From positions 69,747-133,746 of the forward strand of contig JACKAN010000009.1 of assembly GCA_020635055.1 (NCBI GenBank): a stretch of 64,000 bases of DNA, given 5' to 3'. Below the pieces are notes generated by a model. That model had not been told where the DNA came from, did not search any database, and saw nothing but the letters and a program-made list of their open reading frames with translations. Of the stretch, positions 34,423-42,401 are shown piece by piece. Every line of letters starts with the position of its first letter. The stretch's first letter is position 1. The stretch comes from Pseudobdellovibrionaceae bacterium (GTDB lineage: Bacteria; Bdellovibrionota; Bdellovibrionia; Bdellovibrionales; UBA1609). Made by a program: the position numbers and the translations under genes.

Positions 34423-36015
34423 GTGATAAGCACTTCTGAATTGAGTTTAAGGTTTGGTGGTCGAGTACTATTTGATGAAGTGAATGTTAAATTTACACCT
34501 GGAAATTGCTATGGACTCCTGGGTGCCAATGGTGCGGGAAAATCTACTTTTTTGAAAATTCTTTCAGGAGAAATTGAGCCCTCTACGGGGGCTGTGCAAA
34601 TGGATCCCAAATTGCGCCTATCCATTCTTAAACAAGATCATTTTGAATTTGATGAAGAAACTGTTTTGAATACCGTTCTTATGGGGAACCATAAACTGTT
34701 TAATATCATGAACGAAAAAAATGCCCTTTATGCTAAACCCGATTTTTCGGAGAAAGACGGAATTAAAGCCTCTGAATTGGAAATTGAGTTTGCAGAAATG
34801 AATGGCTATGAGGCTGAGTCAGAAGCCGGCATTCTCCTGGCCGGGCTTGGTGTTCCCGTTGAAAATAATGAAAAACTTGTGAAAGAATTGGATGGAAGCC
34901 TTAAGGTGAAAGTTCTATTGGCTCAAGCCTTGTTTGGCCAGCCAGATATTTTGCTTTTAGATGAACCTACAAATCATCTGGATATTTATGCCATACAGTG
35001 GCTTGAAGATTTTTTGTTAAATTTTAGTAATACAGTGATTGTTGTTAGCCATGATCGTTACTTTATGAATAAGGTTTGCACTCATATTGCTGACATTGAT
35101 TATGGGAAAATCACCACTTATACAGGTAACTATGAATTTTGGCGTCAATCCAGTGAGCTGGCGCAAAAATTAAAATCCGATCAAAATAAAAAAGCAGAGG
35201 CCAAAGCTGAAGAACTAAAGCAATTTATTGCTCGTTTTAGTGCCAATGCTTCGAAGTCAAAGCAAGCCACTTCTAGACAAAAACAATTAGAAAAATTAGA
35301 AATTAAAGATATGCCTGTCTCAACTCGGCGCTACCCCTATGTGGGTTTTATTTCCGAGCGGGAAGCTGGAAATGATATTTTAACTGTCGATAAAATTTCT
35401 AAATCTATTGAAGGCGAGCTGATGTTAAAAGACATTAGTTTTCAAGTAAAAAAGGGTGACAAGATCGCCATTCTTGGAAAAAACGATGTAGCTAAGACCG
35501 CTCTTTTTGAAGTATTATCTGGGGAAGACTCACCCGATTCGGGGCAAGTTATTTGGGGAACGACTATCACCCATAGTTACTTTCCCAGTGACAACTCAAA
35601 ATATTTTGAAAACTCAACTGACAATTTAATTGATTGGTTAAGACAGTATTCTAAAGATAAAGACGAAACTTTTATTCGAGGTTTTTTAGGGAAGATGTTG
35701 TTTAGCCGAGACGAAGCTCTGAAAAGCACCAATGTTCTTTCGGGCGGCGAGAGAGTGCGTTGTGTACTCTCTAAAATGATGCTTTCAGGAGCCAATGTTT
35801 TATTGTTAGACAACCCCACCGCTCACTTGGATTTAGAATCTGTGACCGCTGTTAATGATGGTATTCGCAAATTTGAAGGGACTGTTATATTTACGTCTCA
35901 GGATCATGAGTTTGTCCAATCTGTTGCTAATCGGATTATTGATATTGATGTTGTATTGAAGCAGGATAAATATTCGACTTTTGATGAATACATTCAGAAC
36001 TCTAAACAAGTCTAA
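34423..36015 (+). CDS. ABC-F family ATP-binding protein (YbiT/YkpA-like), second site degenerate
   Basis: 530 residues, two fused ABC domains without membrane segments. The GTG start has AGGA 7 nt upstream. Domain 1 is intact: GANGAGKST (~35), LLLDEPTNHLD and SHDRYF. The linker FSANASKSKQATSR is typical of this group. Domain 2 has a Walker A with AKT instead of GKT (a subfamily trait), LSGGERVR, but then LLLDNPTAHLD, where the catalytic Glu is Asn, and TSQDHEF, where the switch His is Gln. ABC-F proteins act on the ribosome in translation control. Here the second site should bind but barely hydrolyse ATP. Confidence 0.87.
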   Translation: MISTSELSLRFGGRVLFDEVNVKFTPGNCYGLLGANGAGKSTFLKILSGEIEPSTGAVQMDPKLRLSILKQDHFEFDEETVLNTVLMGNHKLFNIMNEKNALYAKPDFSEKDGIKASELEIEFAEMNGYEAESEAGILLAGLGVPVENNEKLVKELDGSLKVKVLLAQALFGQPDILLLDEPTNHLDIYAIQWLEDFLLNFSNTVIVVSHDRYFMNKVCTHIADIDYGKITTYTGNYEFWRQSSELAQKLKSDQNKKAEAKAEELKQFIARFSANASKSKQATSRQKQLEKLEIKDMPVSTRRYPYVGFISEREAGNDILTVDKISKSIEGELMLKDISFQVKKGDKIAILGKNDVAKTALFEVLSGEDSPDSGQVIWGTTITHSYFPSDNSKYFENSTDNLIDWLRQYSKDKDETFIRGFLGKMLFSRDEALKSTNVLSGGERVRCVLSKMMLSGANVLLLDNPTAHLDLESVTAVNDGIRKFEGTVIFTSQDHEFVQSVANRIIDIDVVLKQDKYSTFDEYIQNSKQV

Positions 36016-36187
36016 ATTTTAGATTTTTCTTCATGAACAATGCTTACTGTTCTTCTTATTCTTATTTAATTCACATATTTTTTCTTTAAATAGAATAAAC
36101 TACAAATTCATGATGCCAGATTTTAATAATAATGAGCTGAAACGAAATGTTGATGGACGATGAGCTGTAAATGACGTAGATGTAGTT

Positions 36188-37543
36188 ATGTCAGATTTAA
36201 AATTTTCAGATCTCAAACTTATTGAAGCTATTCAAAATTCATTAAAAAAAATTGGATACGAAACACCCACTCCTATACAGGAACAAACCATACCCTTAGT
36301 ACTTGGCGGCCATGATGTTTTAGGCATAGCGCAAACGGGAACTGGAAAAACTGCTGCCTTTTGTTTACCCATTATTAATCATCTAGAAACCAAGAAAATT
36401 CGCTTAGAACCTAGATTTCCACGAGCATTGATTTTAACTCCCACAAGAGAGTTGGCCATTCAAATTCACCAAAATTTAAATTCCTTAGGACAATTTTTAA
36501 AGCAAAGTTATTCAGTAATTTTTGGCGGTGTTGGCCAGGGAAATCAAGTTCGAGAGTTAAAGCAAGGTGTAGATGTTTTAGTTGCTACACCCGGACGCTT
36601 GTTAGATCTAATTGAACAAAAGTACATCCGATTAGACAAGATCGAGATTTTTGTTCTTGATGAAGCTGATAGAATGTTGGACATGGGTTTTTTAAAGGAT
36701 ATTAAAAAGCTACTTCCTCTTCTGCCCAAAAAACGACACAACTTATTTTTTTCTGCCACTATGCCAAGTGAAATTCAAAAATTAGCAAATACAATATTGA
36801 ATCATCCCAAAATCGTGGAAGTTACCCCACAAGCTACAACTGTTAAAAAAATTGTTCAGACTGTAATGTATGTCGACAAAAAAAATAAAGTAAATCTTCT
36901 GGTTCGCCTACTTAAAGAGAGTAAAAAGCACAAAACACTGGTATTTGTTGAGATGAAACATGTGGCCAATAAGGTGGTTGAGAAGTTAGAAAAGAATGGC
37001 ATACGAGCTGTAGCCATTCACGGTAATAAAACCCAGGGCGCCAGACAAAGAGCGATTCAAGATTTTACAAGTGGTAAAGTACAAGTCATGGTCGCCACCG
37101 ACATTGCCTCCCGGGGTATTGATATCGAAGGTATAACTCATGTAATTAATTATGAACTTTCCAATATAGCTGAAAACTATGTCCACCGCATTGGCCGAAC
37201 AGCAAGAGCTGGGGCCGAGGGCGTGGCCATTTCTTTAGTAACAGGGGATGAAAAATCCTATTTAGTAAATGTCGAACGCACAATTAAACAAACCATAGCT
37301 GTAGATAAAGATCATCACTATCACAGCGAAGAAGCACTTAATGCTGAAGTTATGAAGGTGGGCCGGGCAAAAGCTAAACTTGAAGGCCACAGAAAAAGAG
37401 AAGCTCGTGAAGCTTTTCGCAAAAATCCAAGAAAGAAATTCAAATCATCCCAAGGCAATAAAGAAGAGGGTGCAAGATCACCTAAAAGACCTAGCCACTC
37501 GGGACCACGCAATAACTCTAGAAGATCCTCTGGTAATAAATAA
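36188..37543 (+). CDS. rhlE: DEAD-box RNA helicase, RhlE-like
   Basis: 451 residues. All helicase motifs are present: Q motif (YETPTPIQEQTIP), AQTGTGKT, PTRELA, TPGR, DEAD, SAT, TLVFVEM, ASRGIDIEG and HRIGRTARAGAEG. The basic, Arg/Ser/Lys-rich C-terminal tail (from about residue 400) is typical of RhlE proteins and helps RNA binding. It likely assists ribosome assembly or mRNA turnover. It stands alone, 170 bp after the ABC-F gene. Confidence 0.9.
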   Translation: MSDLKFSDLKLIEAIQNSLKKIGYETPTPIQEQTIPLVLGGHDVLGIAQTGTGKTAAFCLPIINHLETKKIRLEPRFPRALILTPTRELAIQIHQNLNSLGQFLKQSYSVIFGGVGQGNQVRELKQGVDVLVATPGRLLDLIEQKYIRLDKIEIFVLDEADRMLDMGFLKDIKKLLPLLPKKRHNLFFSATMPSEIQKLANTILNHPKIVEVTPQATTVKKIVQTVMYVDKKNKVNLLVRLLKESKKHKTLVFVEMKHVANKVVEKLEKNGIRAVAIHGNKTQGARQRAIQDFTSGKVQVMVATDIASRGIDIEGITHVINYELSNIAENYVHRIGRTARAGAEGVAISLVTGDEKSYLVNVERTIKQTIAVDKDHHYHSEEALNAEVMKVGRAKAKLEGHRKREAREAFRKNPRKKFKSSQGNKEEGARSPKRPSHSGPRNNSRRSSGNK

Positions 37544-37609
37544 TTAGCTTCTAAATATTATATTTTTGTAATATTATTAAGATCAAAGATAAAATTATGG
37601 GAGAGTTCA

Positions 37610-37810
37610 ATGGAAAAGAATGAAGGAAATATTGATCGTATTGTACGGGTGACTGCCGGTGTAGCCATACTTTCGCTGGCTTTTATTGGCCCACAGACGC
37701 CATGGGCTTATATTGGTATAGTGCCTATCCTTACAGGAATGATGGGTTGGTGCCCCTTATATCGTGTATTTGGCATTAATACATGTGGCCTAAAAAAACC
37801 GAGCAAGTAA
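37610..37810 (+). CDS. DUF2892 small membrane protein (YgaP-type)
   Basis: 66 residues with GGGAGAG upstream. It has the DUF2892 pattern: NIDRIVRVTAGVAILSLAF, a short loop, AYIGIVPILTGMMGWCPLYRVFGINTC. It has two transmembrane helices and the conserved GWCPLY motif with cysteines. The rhodanese domain found in YgaP is missing. Such proteins often accompany sulfur-transfer functions, but no partner is adjacent. Confidence 0.82.
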   Translation: MEKNEGNIDRIVRVTAGVAILSLAFIGPQTPWAYIGIVPILTGMMGWCPLYRVFGINTCGLKKPSK

Positions 37811-37883
37811 GCTTTACCACACCCTTCGAGGTCTTTTATAAACACAAAGTCGCACTGCCAATGGTAAGTTAAGCTGGAAAGCC

Positions 37884-38360
37884 TCAGTGGAATTTGAAGT
37901 GGAATTTGTTGGGGTGGGATATTATTTTTAATGCGCCACCTGTGGTGATGAATTCAAATTCGTTGCTTTTTTGTGGAGCGAATTGATTGAACAACTCTGT
38001 TGCTTCTACGCCATCAATTTTAAATTCGGCAGTCTCGCCTATTAAATCAATTTTTGAATGACTACCACCCCTTAAAATAACTTGGCATTGCTTAATACCG
38101 GTAGACGGTCGATGAACACATGTGAGACTCCACTTTTCGTCAGAACTTTTAATGATCTTACCTTCATCACCAGAGGGTCCCACCAATACGGGGGCAGTAA
38201 TTAAATCGTAAAGAACATAGGGGTCGTAGTCTATCTCTCCTGTTTTACTATCCACTCCTTGAATTAAAATTAAAGCCTGATCTGGCATAAATAAAGATCG
38301 TGTCGCCGCCTGAATTAAAGTGGTACTAAAAAGAATGGATAGTATCGTAATGAATTTCAT
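37884..38360 (-). CDS. Exported protein of unknown function
   Basis: 158 residues from the ATG at 38360, with GGGGAG at good spacing. Signal peptide MKFITILSILFSTTLIQA; a mature domain of ~140 residues predicted as mainly beta, with a Cys pair (LTCVHR, KQCQV) close together. There is no known family. It converges with the DUF2892 gene. Confidence 0.6.
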   Translation of the reverse strand: MKFITILSILFSTTLIQAATRSLFMPDQALILIQGVDSKTGEIDYDPYVLYDLITAPVLVGPSGDEGKIIKSSDEKWSLTCVHRPSTGIKQCQVILRGGSHSKIDLIGETAEFKIDGVEATELFNQFAPQKSNEFEFITTGGALKIISHPNKFHFKFH

Positions 38361-38462
38361 TGATGGCTCCCCTCTTATTAACAAATAAAACTTTGCTATA
38401 TTAAAATTAAGACATCAAAAAATTTAATGCTCAAAGCACTGTGCGTTGTTTGGGTTTTATTT

Positions 38463-38559
38463 ATTGGATCAAAGTCCTAAATTTAATCCACTAGAAGTTC
38501 CCTGGGGCACTTCTACGACACCCTTTTCAAATATCCAAGCTGATACCAACTGAAAAGGG
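38463..38559 (-). pseudogene. 97-bp fragment identical to the 3' end of mtnA
   Basis: All 97 bases equal 39628-39724 in the same orientation. It includes the mtnA stop codon and the last ~30 codons. No upstream mtnA sequence is present, so it cannot be a functional gene. Together with the intact gene end it forms a direct repeat bracketing 1,068 bp. Confidence 0.9.
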
Positions 38560-38792
38560 AGTTTAAGCTTCATAATCTTGATGATGAGGTGGCTTGAGGC
38601 ATTAGGTTGGGTTATGAGATTGTTCATATCAGTCGACAGTGTAGTTTAGTTTGAGGAAGCTTTGAGCGCATAATTTGGCAACAAATATGCATAGCTATTG
38701 ACTGGAATATAATTTCTAAGCCGGAATCAGGATGTTTGCTTTTTAAAGACTATCATCCTTTCATTTTATGGCAAACTGTAAAGGAGTTCGAC

Positions 38793-39116
38793 ATGATTTT
38801 TAAAAGATTAACCATTATTTTTTTCTTTTTATTTAGTATTTCAGCCTCTGCTAGCGAAGATTTGGCCTTGCGTATAGTCGCTTGCTCTGAGGCGAGTTCA
38901 GATTTTTCTGATTATAAGTCATGTACAAGTATCATGGTTGATAATCCAAATTTAACAGCTGAAAAGATAATTCAGTGTGGTAAATCTTCTAGTTACAGTC
39001 TGTCTTTTGATGCATGTTTAATCAGGGCTACTTTTAAATCCGTCTCAGCTCAAACAATAAAAACATGCGGAGAGAAACACACAATTTTAAAAAATTTTTC
39101 AGACTGCATTAAGTAA
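38793..39116 (+). CDS. Small secreted cysteine-rich protein
   Basis: 107 residues from the ATG at 38793, with AAGGAG 6 nt upstream. Signal peptide MIFKRLTIIFFFLFSISASA. The mature chain has six cysteines spaced in three similar ~30-residue units (VACSEASSDFSDYKSC, IQCGKSSSYSLSFDAC, KTCGEKHTILKNFSDC), i.e. an internal triplicate with paired Cys. The fold is probably three disulfide-linked helical hairpins. There is no known family. It is the only gene between the two 97-bp repeats. Confidence 0.65.
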   Translation: MIFKRLTIIFFFLFSISASASEDLALRIVACSEASSDFSDYKSCTSIMVDNPNLTAEKIIQCGKSSSYSLSFDACLIRATFKSVSAQTIKTCGEKHTILKNFSDCIK

Positions 39117-39460
39117 GAAATATTAGATTAGAAAGAGAGCGATGGCCTAAAAGCACACATTTTTGAGCAAGAAAGAAATTTTATAATTACAAAAGTATAA
39201 TTGTGATGACGGGATAAGTTGGGAATATCTTATTGAATTAGAAAATATTTACAAAGTCTATGTCATCACTTTAAGTGGTTACTAAAAAAACAATTTTAAT
39301 TCATCATACAATCGAACAATAAATCCTACATTAATCTAATCAAAGTCCAGAGTGACACATTCACCGAGGGTTTAAAGTGACAGATTGAATGAGATACTTC
39401 ATCTATTTGATATTATTTATAGTTAGATATTAAACTGTCCCTACTTAATTTTGATTTTAA
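39117..39460. other. Gene-free stretch inside the 97-bp repeat bracket
   Basis: About 340 bp of AT-rich sequence with no convincing ORF. Two similar octamers, GAGTGACA and AAGTGACA, lie 35 bp apart near 39352 and 39377. They recall insertion-sequence ends, but no transposase or matching terminus is visible. Confidence 0.35.
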
Positions 39461-39553
39461 TTAGTGAGCTTCCCCAATGTCTACAGCTTCCCGTGCAGAA
39501 AAGATCCTACTTGGAAACTCTTTTTTGATAAGCTCTATGGCGCTTGCCTTCAT
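39461..39553 (-). pseudogene. Short ORF resembling the N-terminus of an AbiEi-type antitoxin
   Basis: 30 codons reading MKASAIELIKKEFPSRIF then SAREAVDIGEAH and stop. The pattern resembles the first winged-helix segment of AbiEi-like antitoxins or related regulators. Nothing of the rest is seen downstream. Its ATG overlaps one arm of an 18-bp inverted repeat, as expected for an autoregulated antitoxin promoter. The family call is tentative. Confidence 0.35.
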
Positions 39554-39601
39554 GTAACTATCCTATGTCATTCTATAGAGAGTGACATAGTTTAGTTACA
39601 T
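39552..39601. promoter_or_regulatory. 18-19 bp imperfect inverted repeat (operator candidate)
   Basis: TGTAACTATCCTATGTCA (39553-39570) and TGACATAGTTTAGTTACA (39583-39600) pair with only two mismatches around a 12-nt spacer. It covers the start of the short antitoxin-like ORF and lies 33 bp from the mtnA stop. No U-run, so not an intrinsic terminator. Confidence 0.6.
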
Positions 39602-39633
39602 AGGTGCATTATTCTACTTATACTCATATTGGA

Positions 39634-40656
39634 TCAAAGTCCTAAATTTAATCCACTAGAAGTTCCCTGGGGCACTTCTACGACACCCTTTTCAAATATC
39701 CAAGCTGATACCAACTGAAAAGGGGTTACATCAAAGGCAGGATTGTAAACTTCACTTCGTATGGGTGCCCAGATGATCTCACCAAAAAAACCACTAACAC
39801 CACGGACTTCGCGCGCATTGCGCATTTCTATAGGAATGTCCTGACCATTCTTACAAGAAAAATCTATAGTGGTGTAGGGGGCTGCACAATAAAAGGGAAT
39901 CCTGTGATAAAATGAAGAAACAGCCAAACTGTAAGTTCCTGTCTTGTTTGCAAAATCGCCATTTGTAGCAATGCGATCGGCACCCACAATTACTTTGTTA
40001 ATCTTACCCTTGGCCATAAGGCTAGCTGCCATATTGTCGCAAATTAATGTGTAGGGAATTCCACACTTTTCCAATTCCCAAGTGGTTAATCGTCCTCCTT
40101 GTAATAGGGGTCGAGTTTCATCCACAAATACATGGATGTTTTTTCCATTCTCAAATGCCTTTTTAATTACACCCAATGCTGTACCTGAACCTGCAGTAGC
40201 TAAGCCCCCTGTATTGCAGTGGGTGAGAACATTATCTCCATCAGCAATTAATTTTTCACCATGGGTACTAATTCGCTCGCACAACTCAATATCTTCTAAA
40301 AAAAACTGCTCGGCTTTTGACACAATTTCTTTTAAATTGAAACCATTTTCAAATTTTGTAAGTTTATCTATGGCAAACATCAGGTTTACAGCCGTGGGTC
40401 GAGAAGAACGCAAATCTTCTGCGGCATTTAGAAATTCGGTTTCACTGGCTCCCTCTAAAGCAAATTTTGCTAATGATAAAGCGGCGGCAACACCAATTAG
40501 CGGAGCCCCCCTGACTTTTAATTTTTTTATTGCTTCCACCATTTCACTAGGTTTGTGAATCTCGATCCACTCTTCTTTTAAAGGTAATAAACATTGATCT
40601 AAAATTTTTAAAGTTTGATTTTCATATGAAATAGAAAGTCCCTTCAAATTTTTCAC
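39634..40656 (-). CDS. mtnA: S-methyl-5-thioribose-1-phosphate isomerase
   Basis: 340 residues, the normal size. Motifs: VRGAPLIGVAAALSLA, the catalytic cysteine in LTHCNTGGLATAG, ETRPLLQGGRLTTWEL, IVGADRIATNGDFANKTGTY with the catalytic Asp, and APIRSEVYNPAFDVTP. It isomerises methylthioribose-1-phosphate to methylthioribulose-1-phosphate. The start overlaps the stop of the aldolase gene (ATGA type), so the two are translated together. Its last 97 bp are duplicated at 38463-38559. Confidence 0.94.
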   Translation of the reverse strand: MKNLKGLSISYENQTLKILDQCLLPLKEEWIEIHKPSEMVEAIKKLKVRGAPLIGVAAALSLAKFALEGASETEFLNAAEDLRSSRPTAVNLMFAIDKLTKFENGFNLKEIVSKAEQFFLEDIELCERISTHGEKLIADGDNVLTHCNTGGLATAGSGTALGVIKKAFENGKNIHVFVDETRPLLQGGRLTTWELEKCGIPYTLICDNMAASLMAKGKINKVIVGADRIATNGDFANKTGTYSLAVSSFYHRIPFYCAAPYTTIDFSCKNGQDIPIEMRNAREVRGVSGFFGEIIWAPIRSEVYNPAFDVTPFQLVSAWIFEKGVVEVPQGTSSGLNLGL

Positions 40657-41324
40657 AAAACAATGTCTCCCATTTTCTTTACAATTTCCTGACGAATATT
40701 TTTTAAAGCCAATAACTTAGGTTCGTCTAATAACGTAACTCCACCTAAACTATGAGCTAATGTAAGAATTTGCGCAGAATGCTCTAATCGCTCTATCCCG
40801 CGATGGGCTTCGGATAAATCCCGTCCCCAACACAAGGCTCCATGTCGGGCTAAAATCATAACTTTGTTTTTGGGTAAAAAAGGTAATAAATTATCACCCA
40901 TTTCCTTGGTTCCGGGTAAAGCAAAAGGAACAATAGGCACTTCGCCACAAGCCAATATCAATTCCGACATGGCACCAATGGGTAACTCTTTCAAATTGGG
41001 ATGAGAAATTGTCCAAGCGATGGCATAGGGAGGATGGGCATGAATCACCGCGCGTGCCTCTTGTGAGCTTTTATAAACTTGCAGATGCATGGCCATCTCG
41101 CTAGAGGGTATTCCATGTAAGATGTCCCCTTTAATGTTGATACAAGCCATATCCTCTGGCTCCATAAAAGCCTTCATAACACCAGAGGGAGTGATCCATA
41201 TTTCTTCGTCGCTTATGCGGTAGCTGATATTGCCATCTGCTGCCGCTAACATATTTTTTTTATGTAACTTCTTACATATTTTTACAATTCGTTTTTTGAG
41301 ATTGCTTTTACTGTCATCACTCAT
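40653..41324 (-). CDS. Class II aldolase (Ald2/fuculose-phosphate aldolase-like)
   Basis: 223 residues. Class II aldolase/adducin fold with ADGNISYRISDEEIWITPSG, catalytic Glu in SSEMAMHL, zinc ligands in VIHAHPPYA and LARHGALCWG. MtnB dehydratase belongs to the same superfamily. The FALPGTKEMGDNL region and the direct coupling to mtnA, with mtnP nearby and no mtnC/D/E/K in the window, point to an Ald2-type enzyme. That enzyme cleaves methylthioribulose-1-phosphate to DHAP and methylthioacetaldehyde (DHAP shunt). MtnB remains the main alternative. Confidence 0.82.
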   Translation of the reverse strand: MSDDSKSNLKKRIVKICKKLHKKNMLAAADGNISYRISDEEIWITPSGVMKAFMEPEDMACINIKGDILHGIPSSEMAMHLQVYKSSQEARAVIHAHPPYAIAWTISHPNLKELPIGAMSELILACGEVPIVPFALPGTKEMGDNLLPFLPKNKVMILARHGALCWGRDLSEAHRGIERLEHSAQILTLAHSLGGVTLLDEPKLLALKNIRQEIVKKMGDIVL

Positions 41325-41339
41325 CTAGGATTCACCTTA

Positions 41340-42401
41340 ATGAAAATTGCATTTCCAGAGAAATATACTAAAATCATTGAAAAGCTATTGAGTCAATTTG
41401 CTTATCAATTAAATGACAGTCAAAAATTGGCGACAGCTGTACTAGAGCTGTCTGATATTTATAACTCTCGCCAAATCCCTAGTAATATTTGGAAAAAACC
41501 CAATTGGGTTGCTGCTTACTTGGTTTACTTTTTTCCATTGAATTATTTGCGCAGTTTAAGAGCCCTTCTGTTTTGCAAACAAGTGAATTTTGCTAATATA
41601 ACTACTGAATGGTGGGAATTGGGCAGTGGTTGTGGAGCTACATTTTTTGCCTATTTAGATCACGCACCCAAGCTGACTTTTAAAAAAGCCAATTTTCTGG
41701 AGTCATCAACTCAAGCTAATGAAATTATGAAAAAAATATGGAATGAACTTCCTGAAAGTCATTCTATAAAAGTTCACTGGCATCATGAGACCTCTGCCTT
41801 TTTAGATCCTAGTGGAGACTCTATGTTTGTTGCTAGTTATTCCTTGAGTGAAAATTCTCAAATTCCCACTTGGGCCTATAACTGTAGGCACTTGCTTATT
41901 CTTGAACCTTCTCTCCAAGAGGAATCAAGAAAACTTATGAATTTAAGACAACATTTCTTATCTAAAAAATTTCATGTTTGGGCCCCCTGCACCCACCAAG
42001 AGGCCTGTCCCCTGCTTACACATTCTCGTCAAGACTGGTGTTTTGACCGCTTTTTTATTGAAATGCCCGACTGGTTTTTGCGCTTAGAGGATAAGTTGCC
42101 TATGAAAAATCGCAGTCTCACATATAGTTACTTGGCCATGTCCAAAGAAACTCCTCCTTTATTTTCCGATTGGGGAAGACTGATCGGCGATACTTTAAAG
42201 GAAAAAGGAAAAACTCGTCAGGCCTACTGTCGCAACTCTCAACGGGAATTTTTATCCTGGTTAAAAAAAGAGGGCGAAACGCCTTTACTACCTAGAGGGC
42301 ATTTATTGCGTTTATCGTCGTCAGTGAAGAAAGGCAATGAGTTACGTCCGCCCCTAGATGAGCTTGAAATTCTTGACCTTGAAAGGCCTTTTTCTCTTTA
42401 A
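41340..42401 (+). CDS. Rsm22/METTL17-like methyltransferase-fold protein
   Basis: 353 residues. A SAM-binding motif I (WWELGSGCGATFFAY, ~98) is followed by the Rsm22 hallmark APCTHQEACPLL with a downstream DWC and AYC. The four cysteines match those that hold an Fe-S cluster in mitochondrial METTL17. This suggests a role in small-subunit ribosome assembly rather than classical methylation. It starts 15 bp from the divergent aldolase gene. The last 110 bp overlap the convergent radical SAM gene. Confidence 0.72.
   Translation: MKIAFPEKYTKIIEKLLSQFAYQLNDSQKLATAVLELSDIYNSRQIPSNIWKKPNWVAAYLVYFFPLNYLRSLRALLFCKQVNFANITTEWWELGSGCGATFFAYLDHAPKLTFKKANFLESSTQANEIMKKIWNELPESHSIKVHWHHETSAFLDPSGDSMFVASYSLSENSQIPTWAYNCRHLLILEPSLQEESRKLMNLRQHFLSKKFHVWAPCTHQEACPLLTHSRQDWCFDRFFIEMPDWFLRLEDKLPMKNRSLTYSYLAMSKETPPLFSDWGRLIGDTLKEKGKTRQAYCRNSQREFLSWLKKEGETPLLPRGHLLRLSSSVKKGNELRPPLDELEILDLERPFSL

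Noticed and set aside
37555..37577. AATATTA/TAATATT hairpin after rhlE as terminator
   Set aside because: All A/T stem of 7 bp and no U-run; too weak.
39340..39440. Insertion-sequence remnant suggested by two GTGACA octamers
   Set aside because: No transposase fragment, no matching terminal repeats or target duplication.
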